A stretch of DNA of 64,000 nucleotides from Actinokineospora alba (GTDB lineage Bacteria; Actinomycetota; Actinomycetes; Mycobacteriales; Pseudonocardiaceae): positions 6,138,001 through 6,202,000 of the forward strand of contig NZ_SNXU01000001.1 of the NCBI RefSeq assembly GCF_004362515.1, read 5' to 3'. Made by a program: the position numbers and the translations under genes. Below are positions 53,469 to 62,756 of the stretch, piece after piece (the stretch's first letter is position 1; every line of letters begins with the position of its first letter). A model generated the notes under the pieces. That model made no database searches. It had not been told where the DNA came from and was given only the letters and a program-made list of their open reading frames with translations.

Positions 53469-54242
53469 TCAGGAAGTGGTCGCGGCTTCCTGGATGCCCG
53501 CGTATTTCACGTAGCCCTCGGCCTCGAGCTGGTCGGCCAGCTCCTTGCCGCCGGACTCGACGATCTTGCCCGCCGCGAAGACGTGCACGAAGTCGGGCGT
53601 GATGTGGCGCAGGATGCGGGTGTAGTGCGTGATCAGCAGGACGCCGTGCTCGCCGGAGGCCTGGAACCGGTTGACACCCTCGGACACGACGCGCAGGGCG
53701 TCGACGTCGAGGCCGGAGTCGGTCTCGTCGAGGATGGCGATCTTCGGGTCGAGCAGCGCGAGCTGCAGGATCTCGTGGCGCTTCTTCTCGCCGCCGGAGA
53801 AACCCTCGTTGACGCTGCGCTCGGCGAAGGCCGGGTCGATGTCCAGCTCGCCCATGGCGGCCTTGACCTCCTTGACCCAGGTGCGCAGCTTCGGCGCCTC
53901 GCCGCGCACGGCGGTGGCCGCGGTGCGCAGGAAGTTCGACATCGACACGCCGGGGACCTCGACCGGGTACTGCATGGCCAGGAACAGGCCCGCGCGGGCG
54001 CGCTCGTCCACGCTCATGGCCAGGACGTCCTCGCCGTCGAGCGTGATCGTGCCCGAGGTCACCTGGTACTTGGGGTGACCGGCGATCGCGTAGGACAGAG
54101 TGGACTTGCCGGACCCGTTGGGGCCCATGATCGCGTGGGTCTCGCCTGCCTTGATGGTCAGGTCGACGCCCTTGAGGATCTCCTTGGGACCTTCGTCGGT
54201 GCTGACCGAAACGTGCAGGTCCTTGATCTCCAGCGTGGCCAT
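53469..54242 (-). CDS. sufC: SufC, Fe-S assembly ATPase
   Basis: 257 residues. ABC-type ATPase: Walker A GPNGSGKST, Q-loop FLAMQYPVEVPGV, signature FSGGEKKR, Walker B IAILDETDSGLD, and late LITHYTRILR. Works with SufB-SufD as the scaffold complex. Follows the Rieske gene by 15 bases. Confidence 0.96.
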   Translation of the reverse strand: MATLEIKDLHVSVSTDEGPKEILKGVDLTIKAGETHAIMGPNGSGKSTLSYAIAGHPKYQVTSGTITLDGEDVLAMSVDERARAGLFLAMQYPVEVPGVSMSNFLRTAATAVRGEAPKLRTWVKEVKAAMGELDIDPAFAERSVNEGFSGGEKKRHEILQLALLDPKIAILDETDSGLDVDALRVVSEGVNRFQASGEHGVLLITHYTRILRHITPDFVHVFAAGKIVESGGKELADQLEAEGYVKYAGIQEAATTS

Positions 54243-54257
54243 GTCGTGCGGTTTCCT

Positions 54258-54572
54258 TCAGTTCGTGGTGGTAGTGACGTCCACATGGACGTCGCCGTCG
54301 ACGATCGTCACGGCATAGACGTCGACAGGTTCGGTCGCGGGCGGAGCCGAAGGGGCGCCGGTGCGCAGGTCGAAACACGACCCGTGCAGCCAGCACTCCA
54401 GACCCTTGCGGGTCAGCTCCCCTTCGGACAGTGCCAGTTCGGCGTGCGAGCACTCGTCGCGCAACGCGTGCACCTCGTCGCCCTGGCGCACCAGCACCAC
54501 GGAGACATCATCGACCTCGACGGCGTGCGGTTTGCCGTCGTCCAGATCGGACAGTGCACAAGCGCGACTCAT
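54258..54572 (-). CDS. Rieske-type ferredoxin in the suf operon
   Basis: 104 residues. Rieske [2Fe-2S] ligands: CSHAEL and CWLHGS (CxH and CxxH). Such ferredoxins sit between sufD and sufC in many actinobacteria and probably supply electrons for cluster assembly or are clients. Overlaps sufD by 4 bases. A non-haem oxygenase ferredoxin annotation is common for the family. Confidence 0.9.
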   Translation of the reverse strand: MSRACALSDLDDGKPHAVEVDDVSVVLVRQGDEVHALRDECSHAELALSEGELTRKGLECWLHGSCFDLRTGAPSAPPATEPVDVYAVTIVDGDVHVDVTTTTN

Positions 54573-55732
54573 ACCCCGACTGCTTCCAGTTCGGCCTCGA
54601 TCGCCGCCTCGAGGCGCTCGCGCACCTCGGGAACGGTGATCTTCATCAGCAGCTCGTGGAAGAAGCCGCGCACGACCAGGCGCCGGGCCTGGTCCTCCGG
54701 GATTCCCCGCGCCTGCAAGTAGAACAGCTGCTCGTCGTCGAAGCGGCCGGTCGCGCTGGCGTGGCCCGCCCCGGCGATCTCGCCGGTCTCGATCTCCAGG
54801 TTCGGCACCGAGTCGGCGCGCGCGCCGTCGGTCAGCAGGAGGTTCCGGTTGAGCTCGTAGGTCTGGGTGCCCTCGGCGGCCACGCGGATCAGCACATCGC
54901 CGATCCACACGGTGTGCGCGCCCTCGCCCTGCAGCGCGCCCTTGTACGTCACGTTCGACGTGCAGTTCGGCTGCGCGTGGTCCACAAAGGTCCGGTGCTC
55001 GAAGTGCTGCCCGGCGTCGGCGAAGTACAGACCGGTGAGGTCGACTTCCCCGCCCCGCTCGGCGAACGACGCCGTCGGGGACACGCGGACCAGGTCTCCA
55101 CCAAGGGTGACGACGGTGTGCTTGAGCACCGCGTCCTTGCCGATCTTGGCGTGCTGCGCGGAGACGTGCACCGCGTCGTCGGCCCAGTCCTGAATGGACA
55201 CCACGGTGAGCTTCGACCCCTCGGCGAGGACGAACTCCACGTTGTCGGCGTACACACCGGAACCGCGGTGGTCGATGACCACGACGGCCTCGGCGTACAG
55301 CTCGGCGCGGATCTGCAGGTGGCCGTAGGCGAGCTTGCCCTCGCCCGGTCCGGTGACCTTGACGGTCGTCGGCGCGGACGCGCGCTGCTCCTTCGCCGCG
55401 GTCAGGATCGTGGCCTCGGCGAACGAGCTGAACGCCTGGGCGGCGACCCGGTCGGCAGGCGTGCCCGCCTCGCCGAGCCGCTTGTCGCCACGGGCGACCG
55501 TCTCGACGGTGAACTCGCCGGGCGCGTCGATCTCGACCGTCGCGGCACCGGTGGCCTGCGCACCCTCGTGCAGGCCGGCGAGCCGCTTCATCGGCGTGAA
55601 GCGCCAAATCTCCTCGCGGCCGGTGGGCACCTCGAACGCGTTGACGTCGTAGGAGGAGAACCAGTCGGCACGCGATGCCTCGGGAACCCGCGCTCCGCTC
55701 TCGGAGCGTGGGCTTTCAACAGCGGCAGTCAT
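54569..55732 (-). CDS. sufD: SufD, Fe-S assembly scaffold subunit
   Basis: 387 residues. SufBD core domain: VVIDHRGSGVYADNVEF, KDAVLKHTVVTLGG, and C-terminal HASATGRFDDEQLFYLQARGIPEDQARRL. Partner of SufB. ATG follows the sufB stop directly. The N-terminal start MTAAVESPRSES is usual. Confidence 0.95.
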   Translation of the reverse strand: MTAAVESPRSESGARVPEASRADWFSSYDVNAFEVPTGREEIWRFTPMKRLAGLHEGAQATGAATVEIDAPGEFTVETVARGDKRLGEAGTPADRVAAQAFSSFAEATILTAAKEQRASAPTTVKVTGPGEGKLAYGHLQIRAELYAEAVVVIDHRGSGVYADNVEFVLAEGSKLTVVSIQDWADDAVHVSAQHAKIGKDAVLKHTVVTLGGDLVRVSPTASFAERGGEVDLTGLYFADAGQHFEHRTFVDHAQPNCTSNVTYKGALQGEGAHTVWIGDVLIRVAAEGTQTYELNRNLLLTDGARADSVPNLEIETGEIAGAGHASATGRFDDEQLFYLQARGIPEDQARRLVVRGFFHELLMKITVPEVRERLEAAIEAELEAVGV

Positions 55733-57175
55733 TTAGCCGACGGCCCCTTCCATCTGCAGTTCGATCAGGCGGTTCAGTTCGAGCGCGTACTCCATGGGCA
55801 GCTCACGCGCGATGGGCTCGACGAACCCGCGCACGATCATCGCCATGGCCTCGTCCTCGGACAGGCCGCGCGACATCAGGTAGAACAGCTGGTCGTCGCT
55901 GACCTTCGACACCGTGGCCTCGTGGCCCATCTGCACGTCGTCCTCGCGGATGTCGACGTACGGGTAGGTGTCGGAGCGGCTGATCGTGTCGACCAGCAGC
56001 GCGTCGCACTTGACCGTGGACTTCGAGTGGTGCGCCCGCTTGTTGAACTGGACCAGGCCGCGGTAGGACGTGCGGCCACCGCCGCGCGCCACCGACTTCG
56101 ACTCGATCTTCGAGGTCGTGTGCGGCGCGAGGTGGACCATCTTGGCGCCCGCGTCCTGGTGCTGGCCCTCGCCGGCGAAGGCGATGGACAGGACCTCACC
56201 GTGGGCGTGCTCGCCCATCAGGTAGACGGCCGGGTACTTCATGGTGACCTTGGAGCCGATGTTGCCGTCGATCCACTCCATGGTCGCGCCCTCTTCGGCC
56301 TTGGCGCGCTTGGTGACCAGGTTGTAGACGTTGTTCGACCAGTTCTGGATGGTCGTGTAGCGGCAGCGGCCGCCCTTCTTCACGATGATCTCCACGACCG
56401 CGGAGTGCAGCGAGTCCGAGGAGTAGATCGGCGCGGTGCAACCCTCGACGTAGTGCACGTAGGCACCCTCGTCGACGATGATCAGCGTGCGCTCGAACTG
56501 GCCCATGTTCTCGGTGTTGATCCGGAAGTAGGCCTGCAGCGGGATCTCGACGTGGACGCCCTTGGGCACGTAGATGAACGAGCCACCCGACCACACGGCG
56601 CCGTTGAGCGCGGAGAACTTGTTGTCCCCGTGCGGGATCACCGAGCCGTAGTACTCGGCGAACAGCTCCGGGTGCTCCTTGAGCGCGGTGTCGGTGTCGA
56701 GGAAGATGACACCCTGCTTCTCGAGCTCCTCGTTGATCTTGTGATAGACCACTTCGGACTCGTACTGCGCGGCGACACCGGACACCAGGCGGGCCTTCTC
56801 GGCCTCCGGGATGCCCAGCTTGTCGTAGGTGTTCTTGATGTCCTCGGGCAGGTCTTCCCAGGACTGGGCCTGCTTCTCCGTGGACCGCACGAAGTACTTG
56901 ATGTTGTCGAAGTCGATCCCCGACAGGTCGGCGCCCCAGCTCGGCATGGGCTTGCGGTCGAAGAGCCGCAGACCCTTGAGCCGGGACTCGAGCATCCACT
57001 CGGGTTCGCTCTTCTTGGCCGAGATGTCCCGGACCACGGCCTCCGACAGGCCGCGCTGGGCGGCTGCGCCCGCGACGTCCTTGTCGGCCCAGCCGAATTC
57101 GTAGCGACCCAGGGAGTCGATGGTCTCTTCCTGGGTGAGCTGCGTGGTGGTGCGCTGCTCGGCAGCGGCAGTCAT
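55733..57175 (-). CDS. sufB: SufB, Fe-S assembly scaffold subunit
   Basis: 480 residues. SufB hallmarks: YGSVIPHGDNKFSALNGAVWSGGSF, YVHYVEGCTAPIYSSDSLH, QNWSNNVYNLVTKRA and DIREDDVQMGHEATVSKVS. No intein is inserted, unlike several mycobacterial sufB genes. ATG at 57175 overlaps the sufR stop by 4 bases. Confidence 0.96.
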   Translation of the reverse strand: MTAAAEQRTTTQLTQEETIDSLGRYEFGWADKDVAGAAAQRGLSEAVVRDISAKKSEPEWMLESRLKGLRLFDRKPMPSWGADLSGIDFDNIKYFVRSTEKQAQSWEDLPEDIKNTYDKLGIPEAEKARLVSGVAAQYESEVVYHKINEELEKQGVIFLDTDTALKEHPELFAEYYGSVIPHGDNKFSALNGAVWSGGSFIYVPKGVHVEIPLQAYFRINTENMGQFERTLIIVDEGAYVHYVEGCTAPIYSSDSLHSAVVEIIVKKGGRCRYTTIQNWSNNVYNLVTKRAKAEEGATMEWIDGNIGSKVTMKYPAVYLMGEHAHGEVLSIAFAGEGQHQDAGAKMVHLAPHTTSKIESKSVARGGGRTSYRGLVQFNKRAHHSKSTVKCDALLVDTISRSDTYPYVDIREDDVQMGHEATVSKVSDDQLFYLMSRGLSEDEAMAMIVRGFVEPIARELPMEYALELNRLIELQMEGAVG

Positions 57176-57915
57176 AGGGACTTCCCTCCATGCGGAACGG
57201 GTGAAGCGGTCTTGCCTGAGGACTGGAGCGGCACGTGCGTAGTGCACGCGGCGTCGCCGTTCGCGATCGTCGCCAGGCGCTGCACGTGGGTGCCGAGAAG
57301 CGCGGCGAACGCCGCCGTCTCGACCTCGCACAGCTGGGGGAACTCCGCCGCGACGTGCGCGACGGGGCAGTGGTGCTGGCAGAGCTGCTCCCCGGCGCCG
57401 ACACTTCGTGTCGACGCAGCGTAACCCTCGCGGGTCAGCGCGACGGCCAGGGCCCGTGCCCGCTCCGCCGGGTCCTCGACCGAGGTGATGGCGGCGCGGT
57501 GACGGTCGACCAGGGTGCCCATCCGGCGCTCCGCGAACGCGCGGACCGCCTGCTCTCCCCCGCTCTCGGCGAGGAAGCGCAGGGCGGAGATGGCCAGGTC
57601 GTCGTAGGCGTGGCCGAACCGGGACCGGCCCGACTCGGTGAGCAGGAAGAGCTTGGCCGGGCGGCCGCGGCCGCGGTGGCCCAGGCGCGGGGCCTCACGG
57701 GTGTAGGCCTCCCCGTCGGCCACCAGGGCGTCGAGGTGCCTGCGGACGGCGGCGGGGCTGAGCCCCAGCGCCTCGGCGACCGCGACGGCCGAGATCGGTC
57801 CCTGCTCCAGCAGCAGGCGGGCCACACCAACGCGGGTGCGGCCGTCCTGCTGTCCGACCCCAGCGAGACCGGTGGTCTCCTCAGGGGCCCGCGGAGCGGG
57901 GGCGGTCTTTTTCAC
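57172..57915 (-). CDS. sufR: SufR, Fe-S-responsive repressor
   Basis: 247 residues. N-terminal HTH (ARLLLEQGPISAVAVAEALGLSPAAVRRHLDAL) and wing GRGRPAKLFLLTE, then an iron-sulfur region with cysteines in LCQHHCPVAH, QLCEVE and DAACTTH. SufR represses the suf operon when its cluster is intact. The GTG at 57915 is chosen because the operator-like dyad overlaps it and upstream codons lack a start; transcription may be nearly leaderless. First gene of the operon. Confidence 0.93.
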   Translation of the reverse strand: MKKTAPAPRAPEETTGLAGVGQQDGRTRVGVARLLLEQGPISAVAVAEALGLSPAAVRRHLDALVADGEAYTREAPRLGHRGRGRPAKLFLLTESGRSRFGHAYDDLAISALRFLAESGGEQAVRAFAERRMGTLVDRHRAAITSVEDPAERARALAVALTREGYAASTRSVGAGEQLCQHHCPVAHVAAEFPQLCEVETAAFAALLGTHVQRLATIANGDAACTTHVPLQSSGKTASPVPHGGKSL

Positions 57916-57926
57916 AACACAAGTGT
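57912..57926. promoter_or_regulatory. SufR operator-like dyad overlapping the sufR start codon
   Basis: On the coding (minus) strand it reads ACACT-TGTGT-TGTGA. It is the form ACACT-N5-TGTGA that I recall for mycobacterial SufR. A -10-like TAAGAC lies just upstream. Binding would block transcription and initiation together. Confidence 0.7.
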
Positions 57927-58232
57927 GTCTTATTTCCGACGCGGGGGCAAAGGTGGGGTGCCTTCCGGTGACCACCCTCACCCCACAGCCCCCGCGAGTC
58001 GCCCCTTCCAGCAGGTGAGTCGCCCCTCCCGGCAAGCGAGTGCGACATTCGGGCAAGTGACTTCGACATTGAGGCGGGGCCGGATAAGGCGAACCCCAGT
58101 GTCCGAATGTCGATGGGTGAGGGCGAACGTCGAACTCGGTTGCCTGAATGTCGCACTCGCTTGCCGGGAGGGGCGACTCACTTGCCTGGAGGGGCGACTC
58201 GCGGGTTGGGGTGAACCGGGCTTGGGGGGTGG
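57916..58232. other. Divergent intergenic region, sufR / mptB
   Basis: 317 bases. Contains the SufR-like dyad beside sufR and most of palindrome E7 (57979-58213), which would lie in the mptB upstream region. No gene. Confidence 0.7.
57979..58213. repeat. Very long inverted repeat E7
   Basis: Arms of about 85-90 bases with a few mismatches and one 5-base insertion in the left arm. The perfect core is 36 bases (58015-58050 against 58146-58181; starts GTGAGTCGCCCCTCCC). Its repeating sub-unit GGGCGACTCACTT also occurs near 30984. It lies in a divergent promoter region, unlike the other palindromes. Confidence 0.85.
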
Positions 58233-59852
58233 ATGGGGGTGGATAGGCTCTTCGGCGTGGTGACGGCAGAGACGGGGCGGCGCGTGCGGGTGTCCGACAA
58301 CGAGGCGGGCGCGCTCAACGCGGTGGAGCGCAAGCAGCTCGACGTCGTGCGCCGGTTCGGCACGGTAGGCGCCCTGCTACTCGCCGTGGGCTCGCTGGGC
58401 GCGGGGGCCGCTCCGGTGTTCAACCCGGTGATCCGGCTCCCGGTGTTCAACCTGTTCATGCGAATGACCACGGTGTCGCTGGCCATCGGCTTCACCGGCG
58501 TGTTCATGATCGTGGTGGCCTGGATCGCGCTGGGCACGCTGTCGCGCCCCGGCCGCGAGCGCGTCGTGTCGGTGCCGCAGATGGCCCGGACGCTGGTGAT
58601 GTGGATCGCGCCGCTGGTGTTCACCGTCCCCAGCTTCAGCCGCGACGTCTACAGCTACCTCGCGCAGAGCGAGATCGTGGCCCGCGGCATGGACCCGTAC
58701 ACGCTCGGCCCGGCGCAGGCACTCGGTGTCGAACACCCGCTCACCCAGGGTGTGCCGACGATCTGGCGGGAGACGCCGTCGCCGTACGGTCCCCTCTTCC
58801 TCACGCTCGGCAAGGCCATCAACTGGCTCACCGGCGACCACGTCGTGCACGGTGTCGCCCTGCACCGGCTGCTGGCGCTGATCGGCCTGGCGATGATCGT
58901 GTGGTCGCTCCCCCGGCTGGCCAAGCGCTTCGGGGTCAGCCCGGTGAGCGCCCTGTGGCTGGGCGCGGCCAACCCACTGGTGCTGTTCCACCTGGTCGTG
59001 GGCGTGCACAACGAGGCGCTGGCGATCGGTTTGATGCTGGTCGGGTTCGAGCTGGCGCTGACCAGGATGGCGAAGGTGACCCCGGACGGCCCCTTCCCGC
59101 CGTGGCAGCGCGGCGAGCTGGCCTGGTACGCCATCGGCGGCGCGGTGATCACCCTCGGCGCGGCGGTGAAGATCCCGGCGGCGCTGGCCTTGGGCTTCCT
59201 CGGAGTGATGATCGCCCGGCGGATGGGCGGCACGTGGAAACACCTGTTCCAGGTCGCGGGCGGGCTGGGGGTGGTGTTCCTGGTCGTGCTCACCGCCTGT
59301 TCGTTCGGCAGCGGCCTGGGCTACGGCTGGGTCAGCACGCTGAACACCGCGTCGACCATCAAGAGCTGGCTCGCCCCGATGACCGCACTCGGGTTCGGCG
59401 CGGGTGGCCTCGGCATTCTGATGGGCCTGGGCAACCACACCGACGCGGCCATCACCGTGGCACGGCTGTTCGGCGCCATCATCGGCCCGCTGATCGCGGC
59501 GAAGCTGCTGCTCGACAGCTTCCGGTGGAAGCTGCGGCCGCTGACCGGCCTCGGCGTCGCACTGGGCGCGGTGCTGGTGTTCGGCGCGGCCGTGCACGCC
59601 TGGTACCTGTTGTGGGCGGCGCTCCCGCTGGCCGCCGCGGCGGGCAACACCCGGTTCCGCACGGCGGCGATGGTGATCAGCGCGGGACTCGCGGTGGTGC
59701 TGGCGCCGACCGGGGGGACCTTCGACGGACACATCTTCGTGCTCCCCTACGCCTACCTCGCCGCCGCGATCACCACCCTGGCCGCGGTCGCCGTGGTGTG
59801 GCGGCACCTGCCGTGGCCTCCCGCCCGCCGCGTGACCGCCGGCACGCCTTAG
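58233..59852 (+). CDS. mptB: Polyprenol-phosphomannose-dependent alpha-1,6-mannosyltransferase MptB-like
   Basis: 539 residues, about 13 membrane helices. GT-C fold with acidic motif FSRDVYSYLAQSEIVARGMDP and the loop ETPSPYGPLFLTLG. In mycobacteria MptB (Rv1459c, beside sufR) extends the lipomannan core. The same gene order here supports the call. The start is 58233 (GGGGGG site) or the GTG at 58257. Begins the operon with the ABC genes. Confidence 0.88.
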   Translation: MGVDRLFGVVTAETGRRVRVSDNEAGALNAVERKQLDVVRRFGTVGALLLAVGSLGAGAAPVFNPVIRLPVFNLFMRMTTVSLAIGFTGVFMIVVAWIALGTLSRPGRERVVSVPQMARTLVMWIAPLVFTVPSFSRDVYSYLAQSEIVARGMDPYTLGPAQALGVEHPLTQGVPTIWRETPSPYGPLFLTLGKAINWLTGDHVVHGVALHRLLALIGLAMIVWSLPRLAKRFGVSPVSALWLGAANPLVLFHLVVGVHNEALAIGLMLVGFELALTRMAKVTPDGPFPPWQRGELAWYAIGGAVITLGAAVKIPAALALGFLGVMIARRMGGTWKHLFQVAGGLGVVFLVVLTACSFGSGLGYGWVSTLNTASTIKSWLAPMTALGFGAGGLGILMGLGNHTDAAITVARLFGAIIGPLIAAKLLLDSFRWKLRPLTGLGVALGAVLVFGAAVHAWYLLWAALPLAAAAGNTRFRTAAMVISAGLAVVLAPTGGTFDGHIFVLPYAYLAAAITTLAAVAVVWRHLPWPPARRVTAGTP

Positions 59853-59863
59853 GCTTTCGCCTC

Positions 59864-60790
59864 GTGAGTGCGCCCGCCGTCGAGGTGTCCGACCTGGCCA
59901 AGAGTTACGGGTCCACCCCTGCCGTCGACGGCATCGGGTTCACCGTGGACCGTGGTTCCGTGCTGGCCCTGCTCGGACCCAACGGCGCGGGCAAGACCAC
60001 CAGCATCGAGATCTGCGAGGGCTTCCTGCGCCGCGACGGCGGTTCGGTGCGCGTGCTGGGCCTCGACCCCGCCACCGACGGCGACAAGCTGCGCCCCCGG
60101 ATCGGCGTGATGCCCCAGGGCGGCGGCGCCTACCCCGGCGTGCGGGTCGACGAGATGCTCACCCTGGTGGCGGCCTGCGCGGCCAACCCCCTCGACCCGG
60201 CCTGGCTGCTCGACATCCTGGGCCTCGCGGGCGCGACCCGGACCCCGTACAAGCGCCTCTCGGGCGGGCAGCAGCAGCGGCTGTCGCTGGCGTGCGCGCT
60301 CATCGGCAGGCCCGAGCTGGTGTTCCTCGACGAACCGACAGCCGGGATGGACCCGCAGGCCCGCAGGCTGGTCTGGGAACTGGTGGCCGCCCTGCGCGCC
60401 GACGGCGTGAGCGTCCTGCTGACCACGCACCTGATGGAGGAAGCCGAGGCGCTCGCCGACCAGGTGGTGATCATCGACCACGGCCGGGTGGTGGCCCAGG
60501 GCAGCCCGCGTGAGCTGACCGAGCAGGGCGCCGACGAGCAGCACCTGAAGTTCCGGGCCAAGTCCGGACTGGACACCACGCTGCTGCTGGCCGCGCTGCC
60601 CCAGGGGTGCCGGGTGAGCGAGCCGATGGCGGGGCAGTACCTGGTGACGGGCACGGTCGATCCGCAGGTCGTCTCGACGGTGACGTCGTGGTGCGCGCAG
60701 CAGGGCGTCCTCGCCCAGGAGCTGCAGGTGGGCAGGCGCAGCCTGGAGGACGTCTTCCTCGACCTGACCGGACGGGAGCTGCGCTCGTGA
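59864..60790 (+). CDS. ABC transporter ATPase (DrrA-like)
   Basis: 308 residues. Walker A GPNGAGKTT, Q-loop GVMPQGGGAYPG, signature LSGGQQQR, Walker B LVFLDEPTAGMD and H-loop TTHLMEEAE, plus a C-terminal extension. Pairs with the overlapping permease. Matches the mptB-Rv1458c-Rv1457c-like order of mycobacteria. Possible lipid or drug exporter. The GTG start at 59864 is 11 bases past mptB. Confidence 0.92.
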   Translation: MSAPAVEVSDLAKSYGSTPAVDGIGFTVDRGSVLALLGPNGAGKTTSIEICEGFLRRDGGSVRVLGLDPATDGDKLRPRIGVMPQGGGAYPGVRVDEMLTLVAACAANPLDPAWLLDILGLAGATRTPYKRLSGGQQQRLSLACALIGRPELVFLDEPTAGMDPQARRLVWELVAALRADGVSVLLTTHLMEEAEALADQVVIIDHGRVVAQGSPRELTEQGADEQHLKFRAKSGLDTTLLLAALPQGCRVSEPMAGQYLVTGTVDPQVVSTVTSWCAQQGVLAQELQVGRRSLEDVFLDLTGRELRS

Positions 60791-61566
60791 CCGCACGATT
60801 CGAGCCCGGCACCTTCACGCCCGCGCCGGGGGCGGGCAAGCCGCTGCGGATGCTGCTCACGCACGCGCGCACCGAGGCGATGCTGACCCTGCGCAACGGC
60901 GAACAGGTCCTGCTGACGGTGCTGATCCCGCTGGCGCTGCTGGTGGGCCTGAGCGTGCTGAAGATCATCGAGATGCCCGAGCCCCGGGTCGACTCGGTGA
61001 CGCCCCGGATCTTCGCCCTCGCGGTCATGTCGTCGGCCTTCACCGGCCAGGCGATCGCCTTGGGCTTCGACCGCCGCTACGGCGTCCTCAAGCGGCTGGC
61101 CGCGACGGCGCTGCCGCGCTGGCTGCTGGTCGCGGGCCGGGTGCTCGCGGCGTTGGGCGTGGTGATCCTGCAGTTGGCGCTGCTGGCACTGACGGCGGCG
61201 CTGCTGGGCTGGTCGCCGTCGTCTTCCGGTCTGGTGTGGACGGTGCTGCTCGTGGTGCTGGGCACGGTGGCCTTCGGGGCACTCGGCGTCCTGCTCGGGG
61301 GCGCGTTGAAGGCCGAGGTCGTGCTGGCGCTGGCCAACATCGTGTGGTTCGTGCTGCTGCTGGCGGGCGGCATCATCGTCGCCGCCGACTCGCTGCCCGA
61401 CGGCATGGCGACGGTCGTCCGACTCCTGCCGAGCGCCGCCCTGACCGAGGGCCTGACAACGGCGTTGGTCGACGGCAAGGTGCCGGACTGGTCGGTGTTC
61501 GCGATCCTCGCGGGCTGGGGCGGCGGCGCCGCGCTGCTGGCCACCCGCACCACCAAACTCGTTTAG
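60787..61566 (+). CDS. ABC-2 type transporter permease
   Basis: 259 residues, six membrane helices. Contains the ABC-2 segment FALAVMSSAFTGQAIALGFDRRYGVLKRLAATALPRW with the helix-loop-helix coupling region. GTG start overlaps the ATPase stop (GTGA). Substrate unknown. Confidence 0.92.
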   Translation: MTARFEPGTFTPAPGAGKPLRMLLTHARTEAMLTLRNGEQVLLTVLIPLALLVGLSVLKIIEMPEPRVDSVTPRIFALAVMSSAFTGQAIALGFDRRYGVLKRLAATALPRWLLVAGRVLAALGVVILQLALLALTAALLGWSPSSSGLVWTVLLVVLGTVAFGALGVLLGGALKAEVVLALANIVWFVLLLAGGIIVAADSLPDGMATVVRLLPSAALTEGLTTALVDGKVPDWSVFAILAGWGGGAALLATRTTKLV

Positions 61567-61573
61567 CGCTGCC

Positions 61574-61610
61574 GCCGGCCCTGGTCGAGGGGGGACGCGA
61601 CCGGGCCGGC
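61574..61610 (+). terminator. Hairpin terminator after the ABC permease gene
   Basis: GCCGGCCCTGGTCG pairs with CGACCGGGCCGGC with a one-base bulge; 8 bases after the permease stop. No T tract. Confidence 0.65.
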
Positions 61611-61795
61611 GACAGCCAAGAGAGGCGATGGGGGAGTTCGCCTCTGACGACTCAGTGTAGTAGCTCATGATCACTGCGTGGGTATGAACGGCGAACCTCG
61701 CCGAGGATCTCCCCGTTCAGCGCACGATGGGAGTCCGGCCACATCGGCGACCGGCCGCGAACGCGCTCTCAGGGGCGCCCGCCTACCATCGTCGC

Positions 61796-62755
61796 GTGCT
61801 GCCGCAATCGTTGAAGGACCGGATCGACCGCCTGCCCGCGCCCAGTGTCCGCGCCCAGCGGGCCGTCGCGATCGCTGTCGTCGTCACGCAGGCGCTGATC
61901 GCCGTCACCGGGTCGGTGGTCCGGGTGACCGGGTCGGGGCTGGGCTGCACGACGTGGCCGCAGTGCCACCCGGGCAGCATGGTGCCGGTCGAGCACCCGG
62001 AGTTCGCGGCCCTGCACCAGTGGATCGAGTTCGGCAACCGGATGCTGACCGGCGTCGTCGGCTTCATCGCCATCGCCGCGTTCTTCCTGGCCTACCTGGA
62101 CCGCCCGCACCGCCGCCGCTACCTGCGGCTGGCGCTGATCATGCCGCTCGGCGTGCTCCTGCAGGCGGTCATCGGCGGCGCGACCGTGCGGCTGGACTTG
62201 CTGTGGTGGACCGTGGCGGTGCACTTCATGGTCTCGGCCGTGATGGTGTGGCTGGCGGTGCTGCTCGTGCACGCGGTCGACGAGGGTGACGGGCCGCGGG
62301 TCGTCCGCGGGCCCGCCGGTCTGCGCGGGCTGCTGACCGCCACGGTGGTCGTGCTCGCCGGGCTGCTCGTGGTCGGCACGATGGTCACCGGCGCGGGCCC
62401 GCACGCGGGCGACCCGCAGACGCCGCGGCTGGGGCTGCCGGTGGAGACGCTTGCGCACGTGCACGCCGCGTTCCTGTTCGTCTACCTCGGCATGGTGCTC
62501 GCGGTCGGGTTCCTGCTGCACTCGCGCGCGGACCGCTCGCTGTGGCGCCGGTTCTACGCCCTGGTCGCCGTCGTGCTCGCGCAGGGCTCGCTGGGGTTCG
62601 TCCAGTTCTGGACCGGTGTGCCGGAGATGCTGGTGTCGCTGCACGTGCTCGGGGCGATGGCGGTCATCGTGGCCACCGCGAGCCTGTGGTGCGCGACCCG
62701 CGACTACCCGCGCTCCCCCGCCGAGACGGGCGAGGCACGGGCCGTCGCGGTCTAG
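61796..62755 (+). CDS. ctaA: CtaA/COX15 haem A synthase
   Basis: 319 residues, eight membrane helices in two repeats. Haem-ligand histidines: HQWIEFGNRM, VHFMVSAVMVW, HVHAAFLFVYLGMV and SLHVLGAMAV. Converts haem O to haem A for cytochrome oxidase. The conserved start MLPQSLKDRI begins at GTG 61796; the frame extends to 61727 without a ribosome site. Ends 2 bases before the convergent small gene. Confidence 0.93.
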   Translation: MLPQSLKDRIDRLPAPSVRAQRAVAIAVVVTQALIAVTGSVVRVTGSGLGCTTWPQCHPGSMVPVEHPEFAALHQWIEFGNRMLTGVVGFIAIAAFFLAYLDRPHRRRYLRLALIMPLGVLLQAVIGGATVRLDLLWWTVAVHFMVSAVMVWLAVLLVHAVDEGDGPRVVRGPAGLRGLLTATVVVLAGLLVVGTMVTGAGPHAGDPQTPRLGLPVETLAHVHAAFLFVYLGMVLAVGFLLHSRADRSLWRRFYALVAVVLAQGSLGFVQFWTGVPEMLVSLHVLGAMAVIVATASLWCATRDYPRSPAETGEARAVAV

Positions 62756-62756
62756 C

